From Apus apus (taxonomy: Eukaryota > Chordata > Aves > Apodiformes > Apodidae), in NCBI RefSeq assembly GCF_020740795.1, contig NC_067284.1, positions 97,455,440 through 97,519,439 on the forward strand: DNA of 64,000 nt, given 5' to 3'. The position numbers were made by a program, and so were the translations under genes. The notes below the pieces were generated by a model. The model made no database searches. It was not told the DNA's origin and saw only the letters and a program-made list of their open reading frames with translations. Each line of letters opens with the position of its first letter. Position 1 is the stretch's first letter. Below, piece by piece: positions 59,195 to 64,000 of the stretch.

Positions 59195-59483
59195 AGAAGA
59201 TGGAGATGGGTTCTTCAAAGCAGGTCATGATGGAAAGATGAGCTGATGAGTGGAAGCTGACATAAGATGTTCAAACTGCATATGAGAAACATTATTTTTC
59301 CTGTAAGGACAGTCAGGCACTGGACCATCTTGCCCAAAAATGTTTTGCAGGCTCTGTCCTTGGAGGTTTTCTAGCTTCCATTGGATAAAGCCATGAATAA
59401 CTTGGTTTGACCACACAGCTGACCCTACTTTGAGCAGAAGATGGAGTAAAGACCTACCGAGATCTCTTCCAGCTTGAACATTC
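59195..59483 (+). mobile_element. CR1 LINE 3' fragment
   Basis: It reads on plus as a CR1 tail: GATGGGTTCTTCAAAG, a CAAACTGCATATGAGAAAC segment, GACAGTCAGGCACTGGACC, GGATAAAGCC, TGACC and AGCTGACCCTACTTTGAGCA, to CTTCCAGCTTGAAC. The terminal TTCTATGA units are missing. It begins a few bases after the LTR end and has the same orientation as the CR1 fragment on the other side. Confidence 0.85.
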
Positions 59484-59489
59484 CTGTGG

Positions 59490-62400
59490 ACCTAAAACTC
59501 CTCTTGGTTTTAGAGAATGATGGCAGAGTTCACCAGCTGCTGTGTAGATTCTGCTCTATATCTAAAATTTTGGGATAGATGGGACAAAAAGGTTTTCATA
59601 GCCTTAGCGAAATATTAGAATCCTAAGTCATGTTATTCTTTTGGGTTCTGTTTTAAATGTGTCCTCAGAATAATTTTTATGTCAGGAGAAGATAAAAGAA
59701 GAGCGAGCACACTAATGACCTTTATGTTTTGAAAGAGGTGAGTAAAAAGTTATTAAACTGCAGTCAAGTAAAGCAGCCAGACAGAGAAATATTTACAGAG
59801 ACTATGAGGTGAGCTTTGGGCAGGAAATGGTTTGGATTTATAAAAGTGGAAAAGCGTTTAGCTAAATATTTATCTTCTATGCAGCTTTGAGTGGTCAAGT
59901 GAAAACAGAAGGTCTGTATATGACATTTGCAGGTATCTCCAGATAATACTAAATATAGGCAGGAGTATGCCTTTGGGGAAAGAGGCCTTTATGCTGACAT
60001 AACAGTACTTTTAGAATTTTCTTCTAACTCCCATAACATACCTAATACCACCAATACCTAATTCAAGTGCTTTAAATCATCAGAGTATAGGTATCGGACT
60101 CAGCCATGCAAACATAGTAATTAACACAAACATACAATATATTTTAAAATAGCAGTATGACAGTTAATGACAATTTCTGAAATGACGAGGAAATTTATTA
60201 CCTCTTGAGCTGGTGAATGCCACTAAAATGAGCAATAAACAGTTTTACTGCAGTGTAATAATACCACAATATCTGGATACTGAATGGTAGGGTTCCTTTC
60301 CTGAGTTTTTGTGGGAAGTGGATTTACATTAAATCAATAATTATGATAATTGTAAGACATACATAACTGCATATCTTCACAATCTTTACTGCATTTATCC
60401 ACAGAAAATATCCTGTAATGAGAAAAGCATAGTTATATCCCCTCATCAGTAAAAAACTGAGTCAGAAAGACTTGAAGATTTCTTGAACGGCATATAGGTG
60501 ACATTTTAAAGTGATTTTATGGGGCTAAAATTAAACAAAATCCACTCAATCCTTTGGGCCAATAAGTATCTTTATACAATTGACCAAGCACTGAGTATCT
60601 ATGGAAATGCATAGATATTGCTGACCTGCTAAATCAGCATTGCAAGCTAGCACTACAACCACCCTGTCTAAAATCTAGAAAACAATCTAAAATCTAAAAT
60701 AACCAAAAGAAAGAGAAATTAAAACCATCCTTTTTAGCAAAATAATGTTTAACAATATATATTCTGAGGTAGGTCTGGTTTATTCCTCTTCCTGATGTTC
60801 CTTTGTGGATGTGCTGTGTCTGCAGTAGTTGATTAACTGACAGTAAATCTAATTATGCAATACTTAAAATGTCTAATTCACCTTTACTTTCAGCTAATTG
60901 GTCAATTAGCTTGATCTGGGGAATAATCAGTTTACAGTGCTGAGTACAAAAATGGGGTTTGGCACAAACAAAAGTACTGAGCAAACCATTGTATACAGAT
61001 TTATTTGTAACACTTCTGAAGAAGCATTGTACTGATGCCTACTAGATTTAAATCCTTAATTATTAAATGACAAACCAAGTTGTCAATACCTTAAAATCTT
61101 GTTACATCCCTCCCCCCTGCTCCCTCTCCACCTCTTTCCATGTACTACTTAGCTGATGGAGGAACTGCTATAGTTAAAAATTTAATCAGGTAACTTTTTC
61201 ATCCTTGGAACAGTCTGAAGTGATGTGGAGTTCACCTATTATTTTAACACTACAAACCAAACATCCAGAATACCTGAAAGTAGCTGAATCTTCATTGAGT
61301 AGAGGCTGTTAACAAAAATGGTTATCCAGTGTATTTGATTGCACACTGAACATACTTGGAGTTCCTCCAAAGGGGTGCTATTAGGCAAGTTCCTGTCATA
61401 ACCATCAGTAAGAGGTCAGTTTTCTGCATTTTGCAAATTTTAGCTCTGTATAAATCCAGGGCAATCGCATATTTTTCTTGTTTCTCTGATGGACTGAGAA
61501 ACTGTTTTTCTCCTGCACTCCCTGTAGAATGAGGAACCGCAATTGCAGCCTTTTAGGCTTGGGAAATATTATTACATGTTGGTGAAGTCGTCCCACTGTC
61601 TACAAAAGTTTAATCAATGAATATTTTTCTGGTTGATTGTACTCATATTTACACCCTACTTCAGGGATTGGCTAGTTATTGTACACATCATTGATATTAT
61701 TTATTATTGTTATTATATTTAATAATTTAAGAATTCAGTCATTTCACCACTGACTTTGCAATCAGTTTTTGCATAGACATTGATTTTTCATTATCTACCT
61801 GCTGGGTAATAACTTTGTAGAACTGCACTTCACTTAAATGAACTCTATATTAAGAGAAATATTTAAAGAGACCCTGACATTAATGCTCTGAATATTTCAA
61901 GCAAGTTTCTGATGCTGTTTTAGGTTGATGATTATTGCAGGAAATAAATTTTAAAAAAAAAAACAATACACCTTTTTCCTCGTTTGAAAGGTATTAATTC
62001 AGCGCAGAGCAGAAGCACCGCCAAGCAGTCAAGGGAGCCTGTCCTCCCCCAACAGTATATATTGCATGCTATCATTATTGGCTGGATATATAAACTGTTC
62101 TCTTTTGGCACCTCCAGAGTTCCTGCAGCCTGAGTGTAGCCAGTCCTGTGTTATGTTAGAAGTGGATTGTATTTTAGAAACAGCGTTTAGTCAGGCAAGC
62201 AGCAGAATTATGTAGTTACTGCTCTGTTTCAATCATATCAGTAATTTGCCACAATTATACCATGAGCTGTGTACCATCAGTTGTGTTATCTGCTGCAGTA
62301 AAATTAGATTTAAAAACTGCACTCAGATTACCAGTCTTTGCTGCAGGTTTTCTTCTATTTACTCAAATGTTAGGTTGTTATTATGTTTTTTTAATTTTAA

Positions 62401-64000
62401 GAATGGTTTGAAAATTTCATTCTAATACAAAACTATTTGAACTTCAAAGATAGAATCCTTTTAAAGTAAGCGGGAGTCTTTCTAATCCTTTAAATTGGAA
62501 TTGGATCATATGTTAGTGTATGTGACTTATTGCCTTCTTATTAATATGTTAATATTATTTTAAGAAATTAATATGTTCAGTACTAACTCTCATTAGTTCA
62601 GGAAAAAAAAAAAGTAATTTTCACATCAGACATTCTATGTAATGTTTTCCTGTCAACTTATTCCTGAAGTGAAGCTACTTTTCTCCTATGAAGGACCTTT
62701 TCACTTGTCAGAAGTTATTGAGTGTTTCTCACTCTGTAACATTTAAAGATGAGAAAGACGATTATGTCCTTTATCAGCCTTTCCAATGCAAACATGATTA
62801 CTATCACCTTTGTTATTTGTATAGATAATCAAGAGGTAAGTGTGGATATTCTTCATATCTAATGCTAATTCCTGTATTTTTCTTACAAATTATCACAACA
62901 TTGCTGTCCTGTATAAAATGATATTAGTTTTTACTTTGAATAGGACTGTTCTGCTTGGTGCTAAATGTACTAAGTGTAATTCAGAAGTATATACAATATA
63001 AAGTCACTCCACAGTCTCCATCAACTCAGATAAATTGATAATCTTGTCAGTAAACCAGTAGTGATCTCAATGCACCTAATTCTTGCCTACTGAGGATTTG
63101 GGATACTTTTAAGATGGAGTGTGTATGATATAAGGTATACTTTCTCATTGTTTTCTACATAAATAAACAAAAATGGTAACACACACAAAAAAGTGAAATA
63201 AGATGCAGAAAAACTTATTATAGACCTCATTAAAAAATAGAATACTCACGCTGTTATGTAATTAAATCAAATACTGAGCCTACTACTTCCTTCTGTCATG
63301 AGAGCAGTGCTCACTGGCTGCACCTGTGTTACCATTTTGCTTTGCAGAAGTAGTGTAATTCTGAAGCAAATCTCAGCCATCCTGACTTAATGGGCAATGT
63401 TTCAGGTCAAATACCAGCCTTGGTGCACAAAACCAAAATTCCTTTTGTGAAATCTACATACGAAAAGTCACACCATCTACTCACCAAAGAGAAACAACAG
63501 GAAAGTTTTATTTCAGCTCCATCTCCATCCCTAATGGAAAAACAAAAGCCCAAACAACCTCACTTGCATTTTGTGCATGGTAAACCTTTGGCCTAAGGGA
63601 TGCAGCTAAATCTATTCTGAAAGAACACACCTTCTTAAGCCATGCATTTGGTAGACATAGATTATAACTGATTTGCTTCTGCGGTGCCTAATTTCTAGCT
63701 AAGGTAGGCTTAAGAAATATCATTATTCTACAGCAGGCTACTTTGAGTAGTGAAAGGTCTTCTAGAATTTGACATTTCTTCCAAAAGAAATAAGGAACTA
63801 AAATGAACTGTGATAAAATGCATTTAATGAACTCAAACCAATTTTCAGTTATGATTCCTCAAAAAAACTGGTGAGAATTCACAGGTGAAATGGGCTTATA
63901 TTCTACTCATGTTCTTCTGCTAATCTCCATTTTCAGTATGAAGTTGTTAAGACTTAGATTTTGAAACAATATGTGGAATCACCAAAGATGAGGTGAATGA
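59490..64000. other. Gene-free AT-rich sequence to window end
   Basis: No coding exon, RNA gene or known repeat could be supported. A 9 bp-arm inverted repeat at 60892-60911 is listed separately. A 68-codon open frame at 63390-63596 has no recognisable homology. Confidence 0.5.
60892..60911. repeat. Perfect inverted repeat, 9 bp arms, 2 bp centre
   Basis: AGCTAATTG, GT, CAATTAGCT. The two arms each contain a TAATTG homeodomain-type core in opposite orientation. Confidence 0.9.

Noticed and set aside
21640..64000. Exons of the next gene expected from synteny (for example FBXO5)
   Set aside because: I looked for recognisable protein segments on both strands and found none; short exons cannot be fully excluded by eye.

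Overview
The window looks like a piece of an avian nuclear genome. The encoded VIP carries the bird-type residues (Ser11, Phe13, Val26, Thr28 relative to the mammalian peptide). The interspersed repeats are almost all CR1 LINE fragments and LTRs of types typical of birds. The rest is AT-rich non-coding DNA with large introns. MYCT1 followed by VIP on the same strand matches the amniote MYCT1-VIP order (human 6q25).

Layout. 1-426 is the end of the last coding exon of MYCT1 (+), followed by a likely 2.4 kb 3' UTR with a polyadenylation signal at 2872. From 2.9 to 12.9 kb is gene-free sequence containing a perfect 204 bp (CCTT)51 tract. From 12.9 to 16.3 kb base composition turns GC- and CpG-rich: a distal CpG island (about 12.93-13.48 kb), then the VIP promoter with a CRE-like site (15005) and TATA box (15059), the non-coding exon 1 and the first coding exon. 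VIP (+) is complete: seven exons, CDS from 15886 to 21331, 198 codons. They encode a signal peptide, an N-terminal spacer, a PHI-like peptide (exon 4), VIP (exon 5) and a bird-type long acidic C-terminal peptide (exons 6-7). Two polyadenylation signals follow.

From about 21.6 to 64 kb I find no convincing gene. This region holds three LTRs without recognisable viral genes (24647-25076 minus, 27473-28232 plus, 58186-59187 minus), CR1 fragments on both strands, microsatellites and long AT-rich stretches that may contain regulatory elements of the VIP domain.

The most interesting coding observation is in VIP. The PHI-like peptide begins with Gln (codon CAA at 17937) where the family has the receptor-activating His1. 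It also lacks the Gly-Lys-Arg amidation signal that VIP keeps. The peptide could therefore be pyroglutamate-capped, non-amidated or inactive, while VIP itself is intact. The most interesting structural observations are a reverse-oriented LTR lying between two same-strand CR1 fragments, an ERVK-like LTR with a perfect 6 bp flanking duplication and four 29 bp internal repeats, and a CR1 tail inserted in the short first intron of VIP. I see no clear evidence of a wholly new system.
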